A stretch of 64,000 nt of DNA from Streptomyces zhihengii (GTDB taxonomy: Bacteria; Actinomycetota; Actinomycetes; Streptomycetales; Streptomycetaceae). A program made the position numbers and the translations under genes. The first letter of the stretch is position 1, and each line of letters starts with the position of its first letter. The notes below the pieces were generated by a model. It did no database searches and was not told the DNA's origin. It saw only the letters and a list, made by a program, of their open reading frames with translations. Shown here piece by piece: positions 45,163-54,130 of this stretch. Where the stretch lies: NCBI RefSeq assembly GCF_016919245.1, contig NZ_JAFEJA010000001.1, forward strand, positions 1,302,001-1,366,000, read 5' to 3'.

Positions 45163-46014
45163 TCATTCCCCGCCGCGGAGGATGGAGTTCCCCTCGTGCA
45201 GGGCGCCCTGTGGCGGCGGGACGTCGAGCTGGAGCCGCCCGCTGAGGCCGTAGAACGCGACGGGGTTGCGCCACAGCACCTTGTCGACGTCGTCCTCGCC
45301 GAAGCCGGCGGCGAGCATCGCGTCGGCGACCTTGCGGGTCTTGAGGGGGTCGCTCCTGCCCCAGTCCGCGGCGGAGTTCACCAGGATCCGGTCCGTCCCG
45401 TACGTCCTGAGCACGGCGACCATCCGGTCCTCGTCCATCTTGGTGTCGGGGTAGATGGAGAAGCCGAGCCAGCAGCCGCTGTCCACCGCGTGCTTCACCG
45501 TCGTCTCGTTGAGGTGGTCGACGAGGACGCGTTCGGTGGCGAGGTCGGACTCGCGCACCACGTCGAGGGTGCGGTGGAGTCCGGCGAGTTTGTCGCGGTG
45601 CGGGGTGTGGACGAGGGCGGGGAGCCCGTGGTCGGCGGCGAGCTGGAGCTGCGCGGCCAGCGCGGTGTCCTCGGCGGGGGTCATGGAGTCGTAGCCGATC
45701 TCGCCGACGGCGACGACGGAGTCCTTGACCAGGTAGCGGGGCAGCGCGTCGAGCACGGGGGTGCAGCGGGGGTCGTTCGCCTCCTTGGGGTTGAGCGCGA
45801 GGGTGCAGTGGTGGGCGATGCCGTACTGGGCGGCGCGGAAGGGCTCCCAGCCGAGGAGGGCGTCGAAGTAGTCGAAGAAGCTGGCCGGGGAGGTGCGCGG
45901 CTGCCCGAGCCAGAAGGAGGGCTCCACCAGGGCGCGGACCCCGGCCGCGTACATGGCCTGGTAGTCGTCGGTGGTGCGGGAGGTCATGTGGATGTGGGGG
46001 TCGAAGATGCGCAT
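45163..46014 (-). CDS. TatD-family metal-dependent hydrolase (EboB-like)
   Basis: 283 residues. Metal ligands are visible in MRIFDPHIHM, VGEIGYDS, LVHTPHRD, VDHLNE and NSAADWG, the pattern of the TatD/amidohydrolase superfamily. In ebo operons this position is EboB. It probably hydrolyses a small metabolite rather than DNA, judged only from context. The ATG shares one base with the EboA-like stop (TGATG), so translation is coupled. Confidence 0.87.
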   Translation of the reverse strand: MRIFDPHIHMTSRTTDDYQAMYAAGVRALVEPSFWLGQPRTSPASFFDYFDALLGWEPFRAAQYGIAHHCTLALNPKEANDPRCTPVLDALPRYLVKDSVVAVGEIGYDSMTPAEDTALAAQLQLAADHGLPALVHTPHRDKLAGLHRTLDVVRESDLATERVLVDHLNETTVKHAVDSGCWLGFSIYPDTKMDEDRMVAVLRTYGTDRILVNSAADWGRSDPLKTRKVADAMLAAGFGEDDVDKVLWRNPVAFYGLSGRLQLDVPPPQGALHEGNSILRGGE

Positions 46015-46697
46015 CAGGACTCCTCGGACCGCGGGGGCGTCGTGGTGGCCAGGGCGAGCACCCGGTCCAGGTCGTGGGGGACGGTTCGGCCTGCTGCCGT
46101 GCGTTCGGCGGCGTAGTCGGTGAGCATGCGGGCCAGGTCGGCGTCGCCGCGGGCGCGGCGCTCCAGGGCGGCGACGGCGTCCACGGGCACCTCGGTGAAC
46201 AGGCACTTGAGGAGGGCGTGCCGCCAGGCGTGCCGGTCGAGGTGGATGGCCGCGTAGGGGCCGACGGCCGCGGCGACGAGCCGGGTGTCGTTGGTGCGCA
46301 GCGCGTCGTCGACGAGGGGCAGGGCCTGGGGGCCGGGGACGAGGTGGGGCAGGGCGTGGAGCACCGCGAGGCGTTCGGCGGCACTGCCCTGGCGGTAGAG
46401 GCGGGTGAGGGTGTCCAGGTCCGCCCGCGCCTCGGTCAGCAGCAGGACGCGGACGGCGTCGGCGCTGCGGCTGCCGCAGTGCCGCCCGGCGGCGGCGAAC
46501 CGCAGCTCCCAGCTCCGGACGGTGTACGGGGAGGAGCCGGCCGGCGGCGCCCCGGCGGCGCCGGCCGCCTCGGCGACGGCGTCCGCGAGCCAGGCGCGGG
46601 CGGTGTCGTCGAGGTGCGCGCCGAGAGCTTCGGGGGTGGGGGCAGCGGGGGCGGGGCCCGGGGCCGTCGGTGTGCCGGGCGGAGGTGTGGTGGTCAT
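46014..46697 (-). CDS. EboA-like protein
   Basis: 227 residues. After a Pro/Thr/Ala-rich N-terminus of about 35 residues come helices rich in Ala/Leu/Arg: ARAWLADAVAEAA, WELRFAAAGRHCG, LDTLTRLYRQGSAAERLAVLHALPHL, ALRTNDTRLVAAAVGPYAAIHLD and WRHALLKCLFTEVPVDAV. These match the EboA domain, an all-helical family known only from ebo clusters and without a known activity. It overlaps its neighbours on both sides. Confidence 0.85.
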   Translation of the reverse strand: MTTTPPPGTPTAPGPAPAAPTPEALGAHLDDTARAWLADAVAEAAGAAGAPPAGSSPYTVRSWELRFAAAGRHCGSRSADAVRVLLLTEARADLDTLTRLYRQGSAAERLAVLHALPHLVPGPQALPLVDDALRTNDTRLVAAAVGPYAAIHLDRHAWRHALLKCLFTEVPVDAVAALERRARGDADLARMLTDYAAERTAAGRTVPHDLDRVLALATTTPPRSEES

Positions 46698-47569
46698 GCG
46701 TCCGGGGCTCCCTTCGGTGCCGGCGCGCGGAGGAACTCGATGGACCGGCGGGCGAGTTCGGGGCCCGCGTGGGAGTGGCGCGGGAGCTCGACGACGGTCA
46801 GGCCCCGGTAGCCGCTCTCGGCGAGGGCGTCGAGGACGGGCGGGAAGTCGATCTCGCCGTCGCCGAACGGCAGGTGCTCGTGGACTCCGCGCCGCATGTC
46901 CTCGATCTGCACGTGCCGGAGCCAGGGCGCCGCGGCGCGCACGCAGTCGGCCGGTGACGCGGGCTCCAGGCACTGGCAGTGGCCGATGTCGAGGGTCAGG
47001 CCGAGGGGCGTGGGGTTGCCCATCACCGTGCGCAGATGGTGGAAGTCGTCGAGGGTGGCGAGGAGATGACCGGGCTCCGGTTCGACGGCGAGGGGCACGC
47101 CGGCGGCCGCGGCGGCGTCGACGACGGGCCACAGCGCCTCCTCCAGCCGCTTCCAGGCGGTGCCCGGGTCGGTGCCGGGCGGGGTGATGCCGCTGAAGCA
47201 GTGCACGGCGTGGGCGCCGAGGTCCGCGGCGGTGCGCACGGCCGTCACGAGCAGCGCGGTGCGGGCGGCGCGGCCGTCGGGGTCGGGGTCCAGCAGCGAC
47301 GGGCCGTGCTTGCGGCGCGGATCGAGCACGTAGCGCGCTCCGGTCTCGACGGTGGCGGTGAGCCCGAGCTCGCCCAGCCGGCGGGCCACCCGGGCGGTGC
47401 GGGCCGGCAGGTCCGGGGCGAGGGGGTCGAGGTGCATGTGGTCGAGGGTGAGGCCGACGCCGTCGTAGCCGAGGTCGGCGAGGAGGCCGAGGGCGTCGTC
47501 CAGCCGGAGGTCGGTGAGTCCGTTGGTGCCGTAGCCGAAGCGGAGCGGGGAGGGGGGCGCGGTGCTCAT
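46694..47569 (-). CDS. sugar phosphate isomerase/epimerase (cytoplasmic)
   Basis: 291 residues, a compact TIM barrel: GYGTNGLTDLRLDDALGLLADLGY, GLTLDHMHLDP, AVEPEPGHLL, LTLDIGHCQCLE, HVQIEDMRRGVHEHLPFGDG and VVELPRHSH, which give the typical metal-binding Glu/Asp/His set of xylose-isomerase-like enzymes. It lies between the UbiA-type and EboA-like genes with ATGA overlaps on both sides, so it belongs to the pathway. Whether it isomerises an inositol-derived or sugar-derived intermediate is not known. Confidence 0.85.
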   Translation of the reverse strand: MSTAPPSPLRFGYGTNGLTDLRLDDALGLLADLGYDGVGLTLDHMHLDPLAPDLPARTARVARRLGELGLTATVETGARYVLDPRRKHGPSLLDPDPDGRAARTALLVTAVRTAADLGAHAVHCFSGITPPGTDPGTAWKRLEEALWPVVDAAAAAGVPLAVEPEPGHLLATLDDFHHLRTVMGNPTPLGLTLDIGHCQCLEPASPADCVRAAAPWLRHVQIEDMRRGVHEHLPFGDGEIDFPPVLDALAESGYRGLTVVELPRHSHAGPELARRSIEFLRAPAPKGAPDA

Positions 47570-49119
47570 GTGGGACTCACCTTTCGTGCGAGGCGGCGGG
47601 CGAGCGGGACGAGACCCATCACCGCCAGCCCGGTCGTGGCCGCCCCGGACCGGGCGGCGAGGGCGGCCTGGAGCGGGATCATGGCCCGGATCCCGCCGCC
47701 GACGGCGCGCTGGGTGAGCTGCGGGGACGGGTTCAGCGCGGCGTGCAGGAACGGGCGGGCGGCGGTGCGTGCGTAGGCGGCCGCGAGCAGCGCCCCGGCG
47801 ACCCGCCCGGCCTCCGGGCCTCCGGGGCCGTCGCGGTGGCGCGCCGCGAACCCGGCGACCGCGGCCGCCGCCGCGAGCGCGGCCAGCGGCGCGCGCGTCG
47901 ACCCGCCGTGCACCTCGTGCCGCGACACGGCGGTCACGGCGTACGTGTGCACCCCGAGCACCCCTGCGGCGGGCAGGGCTTCCCGAAGCGCGCGGAGCAG
48001 CCCCTCGGCGGGGGCGGCGGCGCTCGCGGGTGCCGCCCCCGGGCTGGGGGCGGGGACCGTGGGTCCTGCCCCGGCGCGGACCGCGGCTCCCGGTCGGCGG
48101 GCGGAGGACGTGACGGGGAGACCCCCGGCCCGCGCGGACGCCGACGAGGCAGCCGCGAGCCCCGCCCCGCCGCCGGAGCGTCCCGCGCCGCCCTGGGCAG
48201 ACAACGTTGCCGTGGCGCCGAGGAGGAGGTCGAGTGCGCGGGCGGTGGCCATGGCCGCGGGGCCGGCGGGGGTGTGCTTGAGGCGGAGGTCGTAGGCCCA
48301 GACCGTCGCGGAGAGTGCGGTGGCGACCGCCAGGGCGGGGCGCCCCGCGCGGGCGGCGAGGGTGAGGCCGGCGGCGGTGAGCACCCCGGCGGCGACCAGG
48401 GCGTGCCGTGGGGCGATCCGGCCGGAGGGGACGGGGCGGTGGGGGCGCTCGGCGGCGTCCTCCTCGCGGTCCGCCCAGTCGTTGAGCGCCATGCCCGCCT
48501 CGTAGAGGCACAGCGAGGCGCCGACGGCCAGGGCCGTGCCCCGGCCGGGGCGCGCACCGACGGCGGCGGCACCGGCGAGGGCGTCGCCGGGGACGCTGAA
48601 CAGGGCGGACACGCGCAGCAGTTCGGCCCACGCGCGGAGCCGTTCACGTGCCCCTTGCGGGGCGGGCGCGGGAGGTACCTCCGCTCCGGCACCGCGCGCC
48701 GCGCCCGGCTGCCGCCGGGTGGCGGGGAGGTCCGGGCCGTGGGACCGGGCCTGCGCACCGGCGGGCGCGGGGACGCCGGGCCCGGCGTCCGCGAGCGCAC
48801 CGCCGTCGGCGGCCGGCACGCCGGCACCGGCGTCCGTCGGAATCCGTGCCCCGGTCGTGGCCTCCCCCGGCTGCCGCCCGGTGGCCCCACGGGGCCCGCC
48901 CGGCAGCGCGTCGTCCGGGCCCGGCGCTGAGAGGCCCGGCGCGGCCGGTCCCGGCGCGCCCGGCCGCGGGCCCGAGCCCGGCGCGGGGGCCCTGGTCGGC
49001 GTGGGGTAGCCGGTCACCACGGAGGTCCCGGTCACCGCGGAAGTACCGGTCGCTGAAGAGGCTGCGGAGGCCGCGGCGGACGCCCCGCGCCCCAGGCGCA
49101 GGAGCAGGGTCCGGATCAC
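47566..49119 (-). CDS. UbiA-family prenyltransferase (EboC/SCO3242-like) with low-complexity insertions
   Basis: 517 residues from a GTG overlapping the upstream stop (GTGA). Usual relatives have about 290-320 residues. The excess is a Pro/Ala/Gly-rich N-terminal extension of about 150 residues and a second low-complexity insert of about 65 residues in the middle. The catalytic first Asp motif NDWADREEDAAERPHRPVPSG is intact, and YDLRLKHTP marks the second. Eight or so membrane helices surround them. It transfers an isoprenoid to an acceptor, presumably one derived from the inositol-like product of the preceding gene. The insertions lie outside the active-site motifs. Confidence 0.85.
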   Translation of the reverse strand: MIRTLLLRLGRGASAAASAASSATGTSAVTGTSVVTGYPTPTRAPAPGSGPRPGAPGPAAPGLSAPGPDDALPGGPRGATGRQPGEATTGARIPTDAGAGVPAADGGALADAGPGVPAPAGAQARSHGPDLPATRRQPGAARGAGAEVPPAPAPQGARERLRAWAELLRVSALFSVPGDALAGAAAVGARPGRGTALAVGASLCLYEAGMALNDWADREEDAAERPHRPVPSGRIAPRHALVAAGVLTAAGLTLAARAGRPALAVATALSATVWAYDLRLKHTPAGPAAMATARALDLLLGATATLSAQGGAGRSGGGAGLAAASSASARAGGLPVTSSARRPGAAVRAGAGPTVPAPSPGAAPASAAAPAEGLLRALREALPAAGVLGVHTYAVTAVSRHEVHGGSTRAPLAALAAAAAVAGFAARHRDGPGGPEAGRVAGALLAAAYARTAARPFLHAALNPSPQLTQRAVGGGIRAMIPLQAALAARSGAATTGLAVMGLVPLARRLARKVSPT

Positions 49120-50279
49120 CGGGCCTCCCGGAGGCGGGTAGCGAAGGCGAGGAGCGCGGTGAACTGGTCGGACAGGCCTGCGGGGCCGCCGTCGGGGTCC
49201 TTGAAGTAGAAGCCCAGTTCGGGGAGGGGCCCCGTGATGCCGGCCTCGTGGGCGCGGGCGAGGAGCCGGGCGAGGTCCAGGACCAGCGGGGCGGCGAGGG
49301 CCGAGTCGCAGCCCTGCCAGATGGTCTGGAGGATCATCCGGGAGCCGAGGAAGCCGTCGAAGGCGATGTGGTCCCAGGCGGTCTTCCAGTCGCCGAGGGC
49401 GGGGACGTCGTCGATGTGGACCTCGCCCTCGGGGGTGTGCCCGAGGGTGTCGGCGAGGACGCGTTCCTTGCCGGCGTTCTTCGCGGCGGCGGCCGCCGGG
49501 TCGGCGAGCGCCGCGCCGTCCCCGCCGCCGAGCAGGTTGCTGCCGGACCAGGCCCGGACGTCGAGGGCGCGCTGGACGAACATCGGGGCGAGCACGGACC
49601 GCAGCAGGGTCTGGCCGGTCTTGCCGTCGCGGCCCGCGTGCGGAAGGCCGCTCGCCGCGACGGCGGCCGCGAGGGCCGGGCTGCGCAGCCCGGTCGAGGG
49701 GGTGAAGTTGACGTAGGGGCAGCCGGCACGGAGGGCGGCGGCGGCGTAGAGGGAGCTGGGCGGCAGGCGGTCGGCGCCGGGCTCGGGGAGCGGTTCGGTG
49801 GAGGCGACGTTGACGACGACGACGCGGGCCAGCCCGTGGCGGTCGCGGAAGGATTCGATGTCGTCGGCGAAGCGCGCGGTCAGCTCTCCGTCGGTGCGGG
49901 TGTCGCCGGCGGTCGGTCCGCCGAAACGTATCTCCTGGTCGGCGGCGTCCAGTTCGGACCGGACGGCGGAGGCCAGTCCGGCGGGGAGCACGCCCGCGCC
50001 GGTGAGGTGTTCGGCACGCTTGGGCAGCGGGCAGGACGCGGTGTCGTGGCCGCCGAAGACGAGGGAGGCCAGCGGCGGCAGGCCGGTGCCGCCGAAGGGC
50101 GGTGTCTCGGTGACCATGCCGGTGGGCGGGTGCAGTCCCGCGGTGACGGCCGCGCATCCGGCGACGGCGGTCGTCGCCACCGATCCGCGGGCTCCGACGA
50201 ACCAGACTCCGGTGCGTGCCCGGTGGTCGTGGGTGACGGCGTCCTGGGTGAGGGTGTCCGTCGCGTTCCCGTCGTTCAC
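49116..50279 (-). CDS. inositol-3-phosphate synthase-like protein
   Basis: 387 residues from the GTG at 50279, chosen because GGGAGG lies six bases upstream (an ATG at 50297 would include that site). VWFVGARGSVATT is the dinucleotide-binding loop. NVASTEP, PYVNFTPS, DGKTGQTLLRSVLAPMFV and WSGSNLLGGGDG match myo-inositol-phosphate synthases, which convert glucose-6-phosphate to inositol-3-phosphate with NAD. This one heads the ebo-type operon, where many other organisms have an EboD of the dehydroquinate-synthase family. It may be a specialised cyclitol synthase rather than the housekeeping enzyme. Confidence 0.85.
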   Translation of the reverse strand: MNDGNATDTLTQDAVTHDHRARTGVWFVGARGSVATTAVAGCAAVTAGLHPPTGMVTETPPFGGTGLPPLASLVFGGHDTASCPLPKRAEHLTGAGVLPAGLASAVRSELDAADQEIRFGGPTAGDTRTDGELTARFADDIESFRDRHGLARVVVVNVASTEPLPEPGADRLPPSSLYAAAALRAGCPYVNFTPSTGLRSPALAAAVAASGLPHAGRDGKTGQTLLRSVLAPMFVQRALDVRAWSGSNLLGGGDGAALADPAAAAAKNAGKERVLADTLGHTPEGEVHIDDVPALGDWKTAWDHIAFDGFLGSRMILQTIWQGCDSALAAPLVLDLARLLARAHEAGITGPLPELGFYFKDPDGGPAGLSDQFTALLAFATRLREAR

Positions 50280-50390
50280 GGGCTGCCTCCCTGCCATGTG
50301 GGTGTTCCGGTGGGGTGGAGGACGGCGGGCGGGGGGTACGGCGCCTCCCCGCCCGCCGCCGGCTCATGGGGCGGCCCCAGGGGCCTCCCG

Positions 50391-50426
50391 TCCGGATCCG
50401 GGCGGTGTCGCGTGCCCGGATCCGGA
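50391..50426 (-). terminator. terminator of the ThuA/3-keto-disaccharide hydrolase gene
   Basis: A perfect 13-bp stem (TCCGGATCCGGGC and complement) with a 10-base loop, 15 bases beyond the stop of the large secreted protein and upstream of the ebo-type operon. Confidence 0.7.
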
Positions 50427-50440
50427 GGGGAGTCCGTGCC

Positions 50441-53400
50441 TTACGAGGGCAGCTCCTTCAGCGTGATGTCCCGGAAGGACACCTGGTCGGCGGCCCCGTG
50501 GTTCTGGATGCCGATGTAGCCGTTCTTCAGGCTGCGGGCCGGGTCGGTGTTGGTGAAGTCGTTGATCTTCACACCGTTGAGGAAGACCTGGAGCCGCTCG
50601 CCCTGGACCTTGATCTCGTAGCTGTTCCACTGGCCGGGCGGCCGCAGGACCTGGTCGCGGGCCTTGATGTTCGCCGACTTGAAGCCGTAGACGGCTCCGG
50701 TGGTGCGGTCGGCGGCGTCGGTGGCGTCGATCTGGATCTCGTAGCCGTTGTTCACGGCCGACCAGGGGTCGTCGGAGGCCGGGAAGCCGACGAAGATGCC
50801 GGAGTTGTCGTCGCCCTCCATCTTCCAGTCGAGCTTCAGGGAGTAGGACCCGAGCTCCTTGGCCTGGTACCAGAGCATGCCCATGCCGCCCACGGAGCGC
50901 AGTTCGCCGTCCACGACGTCGAACGACCCGGGTCCGGCCTGCTTCCAGCCGTCCAGCGTCTCGCCGTTGAAGATGCTCCGGTGGCCGGTGCGGGGCTTGC
51001 AGTCGGCCTTGACCTGGCCGGTGGCGTAGCGCAGTCCGCCGAGGAGGTGCTGGCGGAACGCCGGCTCGGCGTAGGACTCCTTGGTGTGGCCGCCCCCGGT
51101 GTAGAAGGAGCGTCCGCCCTCGTACGTCTGGCACCAGGCGATCGGGTGGTCGCCCTTCATCGAGCCGCCCTGGTAGGTGGTCTCGTCCAGGGTGGCCAGG
51201 ACCCGGGCCTGCTCACGCGGGTTGGTGCGGTAGTTGTACCACTCGTCGGTGCGCTGCCAGGGGCCGTCGACGTGGGCCGTGGCCGGGTGGTCGTGGTCCT
51301 CGACGCGGACGGTCGCGGACTGGATCTGCGGGTGGGAGTCGAAGTAGGCGCCGACGAGGCCGCCGTAGAACTCCCAGTCGTACTCGGTGTCCGCCGCCGC
51401 GTGGACGCCCATGTAGCCGCCACCGCCGGCCACGTAGTTCTCGAAGGCCTTCTGCTGCGCGGTGTCGAGGACGTCGCCGGTGGTGGAGAGGAAGACGACG
51501 GCGTCGTAGCGGGCGAGGTTGGCGGTGGTGAACTGCCCGGCGGCCTCGGTGGCGTCGACGGTGATGCCGCTCGACGCGCCGAGCTCCTTGAGGGCGGCGA
51601 CTCCGGTGGCGATGGAGTCGTGGCGGAAGCCGGCCGTCTTCGAGAAGACGAGGACCCGCTTGGCCGCGCGGTCGACGGGGGTGTCCGACAGTTCGAAGTC
51701 GTCGATGTCGTACAGCGCTCCGGATCCTCCCTTGAAGACGAGGAACAGCTCGGTGGTCTTCTTCGGCACCGAGCGCAGCGGCACCTCGATGTCCTGGAAG
51801 TTCTCCCAGCCGCCGGTCACGGGCACCGGCGCGGAGCCGAGGAGCGTGCCGTTCGCGGATCCGGTGCGCACTTCGAGGAAGCCGCCCGCCCCGCCGGAGG
51901 AGATCCGGGCCGTGAGCTTCTTGCTGCCGCCCAGGTGGTAGGGCGTGAAGGAGATCCAGTCGCCGTTGTCGATGTCGCCGACGGTGCGGCCGCCGTTGGC
52001 CGGGGCCTTGTCGTGGACCTTGACGCCCGAGGAGTCGTCGAAGTGCTCGGCCTGGCGGTGGCGGGGCTGGAGCTTGGCCTGGTCGTGGGTGGTCAGAGCG
52101 GCCTGGCCGCCGCCTCCGCCGTCGGTGTACTCCGCGTCGAAGACACCGAAGATGTCCGCGTTCGGGTCGTGTCCGCCGTCGGAGGACGTCTTGATGGTGC
52201 CGGTGCAGCCGTTGGCGGAGGTGACGGGGTGGCCGTGGCTGTCGTGGCCGAGGACGTACGTCACCTTGACCTTGGCGCAGTCGATCGCGCCGTCCTCCTT
52301 GTCGGTGACGGTCACCTTGAAGGGGATCTCGTCGCCGAAGGAGAACAGGGCCCCCTCCGCCGGCAGGTCGAGCATCACCTTGGGCGCGGTGTTGCCGACC
52401 ACGACCCGGACGCTGGCGGAGCCGGTGCGGCCGGTCGGGTCCTTCGCGGTGAGGGTGGCGGTGTAGGTGCCGTTCTTCCGGTAGGTGTGGACCGGGTTCG
52501 CCGCGGTGGAGGTGGAGCCGTCGCCGAAGTCCCACGCGTAGGTGAGCGCGTCGCCGTCCGCGTCCGCGGTGCCCGCGGAGGAGAAGGAGACCTTCAGCGG
52601 CGCGGTGCCCGAGGTCTTGTCCGCGGCGGCCTCGGCGACCGGGGAGCGTCCGCCGGTGGCGTTCTCGATCCGGTAGAGGCCGGCGTTCTCGTCGCCGCCG
52701 AACCAGGCGGTGCCGTAGTCGAGGACGTACAGCGCGCCGTCCGGCCCGAAGGCCATGTCCATGATCTGGGTGCCGGTCCAGGGGACCGGGTTGATCGACT
52801 GGACGGCCCCGTCCTCGCCCTGCTCGATGCGCTTGATCCAGCGGCGGCCGAACTCGCCGGCGAAGAAGTCGCCGTCGTACTCGGCGGGGAAGGCGACCGG
52901 GGAGTCGTTCGCCGGGTCGTGGCGGTAGACCGGTCCGCCCATCGGGGACTCGGAGCCGCTGCCGAACTCGGGCACCGATCCGCCGTCGTACGGGATCCAG
53001 GCGGCCTGCGCGGGCGGCAGGTCGGTCAGGCCGGTGTTGTACGGCGAGTCGTTCTTCAGGTTCGCGCAGTCGAACGTGGCGCCGGAGGTCTTGGTGGCGA
53101 AGTCGTAGTCCACGTAGGGGTCGTTGTCACCCGTGCAGAACGGCCAGCCGAAGTTGCCGGGCCCGGTGACCCGGGCGAACTCGACCTGTCCGGCAGGCCC
53201 TCGCTTCGGGTCGGCGGCGCCGGCGTCGGGACCGTAGTCGCCGACGTAGAGGATGCCGGTCTTCCGGTCGACGCTGAAGCGGAACGGGTTCCGGAAGCCC
53301 ATGGCGTAGATCTCGGGCCGGGTCTTCCCGGTGCCGGGGGCGAAGAGGTTGCCCTCGGGGACGGTGTAGGAGCCGTCCTCGGCCACCTTGATGCGCAGGA

Positions 53401-54130
53401 TCTTGCCGCGCAGGTCGTTGGTGTTGCCGGAGGTGCGGCGGGCGTCGTAGGCGGGGTTGCGGCCCGGCCGGTCGTCGATCGGGGTGAAGCCGTCGGAGGC
53501 GAACGGGTTGGAGTCGTCACCGGTCGACAGGTAGAGGTTGCCGTCCGCGTCGAAGTCGATGTCGCCGCCGACGTGGCAGCAGATGCCGCGGGTCGCCGGG
53601 ATGTCGATGACCTTCTTCTCGCTGGCGTTGTCCAGGGTGCCGTCCTCGCGGAGGAGGAAGCGCGACAGCCGGTTGACGCCGTCGAACTTCGCGAACTCCT
53701 CCGGTGTGCCCTCGTTGGGGGCGTCGCCGGCGGGGGTGTCCAGCGGGGGTGCGTAGTAGAGGTAGATCGCCCGGTTCTCGCTGAAGCCGGGGTCGAGGGC
53801 GATGCCCTGGAGGCCTTCCTCGTCGTGCGAGTAGACCGGGACGGTGCCGACGACGCGGGTGTTGCCGGCGGCGTCCGTCATCCGCAGCTCGCCGCTGCGG
53901 GAGGTGTGCAGGACGCTGCGGTCCGGCAGCACGGCGAGCGACATCGGCTCGCCGGTCTCCTCGCCGCCCTTGGCGAGGGTCACCTGCTGGAACTCGGCGG
54001 CCGCCGGGGCCGCTTCGGGGTCGGCGGCGGATGCCGCGGTCGGCGCTGAGAGGGCGAGCGATGTTGCCGCGAGGAGACTTCCGGTGAGGAGAGCGAGAGC
54101 CTTGCGGACTCCTGGCCTTGTTCTGTGCAC
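50441..54130 (-). CDS. secreted multidomain protein: PQQ/sorbosone-dehydrogenase-like propeller, PKD, CBM6-like, ThuA, 3-keto-disaccharide hydrolase
   Basis: 1229 residues with a signal peptide (ending TAASA-AD). Residues about 40-490 form a soluble glucose/sorbosone dehydrogenase-like beta-propeller (VLPDRSVLHTSRSGEL, HVGGDIDFDADGNLYLSTGDD, AMGFRNPFRFSVD). About 498-585 is a PKD domain (YAWDFGDGS). About 690-815 is a CBM6-like sugar-binding module. About 824-1030 is a ThuA domain (VLVFSKTAGFRHDS, MGVHAAADTEYDW). About 1053-1229 is a 3-keto-disaccharide hydrolase/DUF1080 domain (SIFNGETLDGW, YEIQIDATDAADRTTGA). Together they suggest an extracellular enzyme that oxidises and then cleaves glycosides through 3-keto intermediates. 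GGAGG lies six bases before the GTG start. Clustered with a sugar importer and oxidoreductase. Confidence 0.87.
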   Translation of the reverse strand: MHRTRPGVRKALALLTGSLLAATSLALSAPTAASAADPEAAPAAAEFQQVTLAKGGEETGEPMSLAVLPDRSVLHTSRSGELRMTDAAGNTRVVGTVPVYSHDEEGLQGIALDPGFSENRAIYLYYAPPLDTPAGDAPNEGTPEEFAKFDGVNRLSRFLLREDGTLDNASEKKVIDIPATRGICCHVGGDIDFDADGNLYLSTGDDSNPFASDGFTPIDDRPGRNPAYDARRTSGNTNDLRGKILRIKVAEDGSYTVPEGNLFAPGTGKTRPEIYAMGFRNPFRFSVDRKTGILYVGDYGPDAGAADPKRGPAGQVEFARVTGPGNFGWPFCTGDNDPYVDYDFATKTSGATFDCANLKNDSPYNTGLTDLPPAQAAWIPYDGGSVPEFGSGSESPMGGPVYRHDPANDSPVAFPAEYDGDFFAGEFGRRWIKRIEQGEDGAVQSINPVPWTGTQIMDMAFGPDGALYVLDYGTAWFGGDENAGLYRIENATGGRSPVAEAAADKTSGTAPLKVSFSSAGTADADGDALTYAWDFGDGSTSTAANPVHTYRKNGTYTATLTAKDPTGRTGSASVRVVVGNTAPKVMLDLPAEGALFSFGDEIPFKVTVTDKEDGAIDCAKVKVTYVLGHDSHGHPVTSANGCTGTIKTSSDGGHDPNADIFGVFDAEYTDGGGGGQAALTTHDQAKLQPRHRQAEHFDDSSGVKVHDKAPANGGRTVGDIDNGDWISFTPYHLGGSKKLTARISSGGAGGFLEVRTGSANGTLLGSAPVPVTGGWENFQDIEVPLRSVPKKTTELFLVFKGGSGALYDIDDFELSDTPVDRAAKRVLVFSKTAGFRHDSIATGVAALKELGASSGITVDATEAAGQFTTANLARYDAVVFLSTTGDVLDTAQQKAFENYVAGGGGYMGVHAAADTEYDWEFYGGLVGAYFDSHPQIQSATVRVEDHDHPATAHVDGPWQRTDEWYNYRTNPREQARVLATLDETTYQGGSMKGDHPIAWCQTYEGGRSFYTGGGHTKESYAEPAFRQHLLGGLRYATGQVKADCKPRTGHRSIFNGETLDGWKQAGPGSFDVVDGELRSVGGMGMLWYQAKELGSYSLKLDWKMEGDDNSGIFVGFPASDDPWSAVNNGYEIQIDATDAADRTTGAVYGFKSANIKARDQVLRPPGQWNSYEIKVQGERLQVFLNGVKINDFTNTDPARSLKNGYIGIQNHGAADQVSFRDITLKELPS

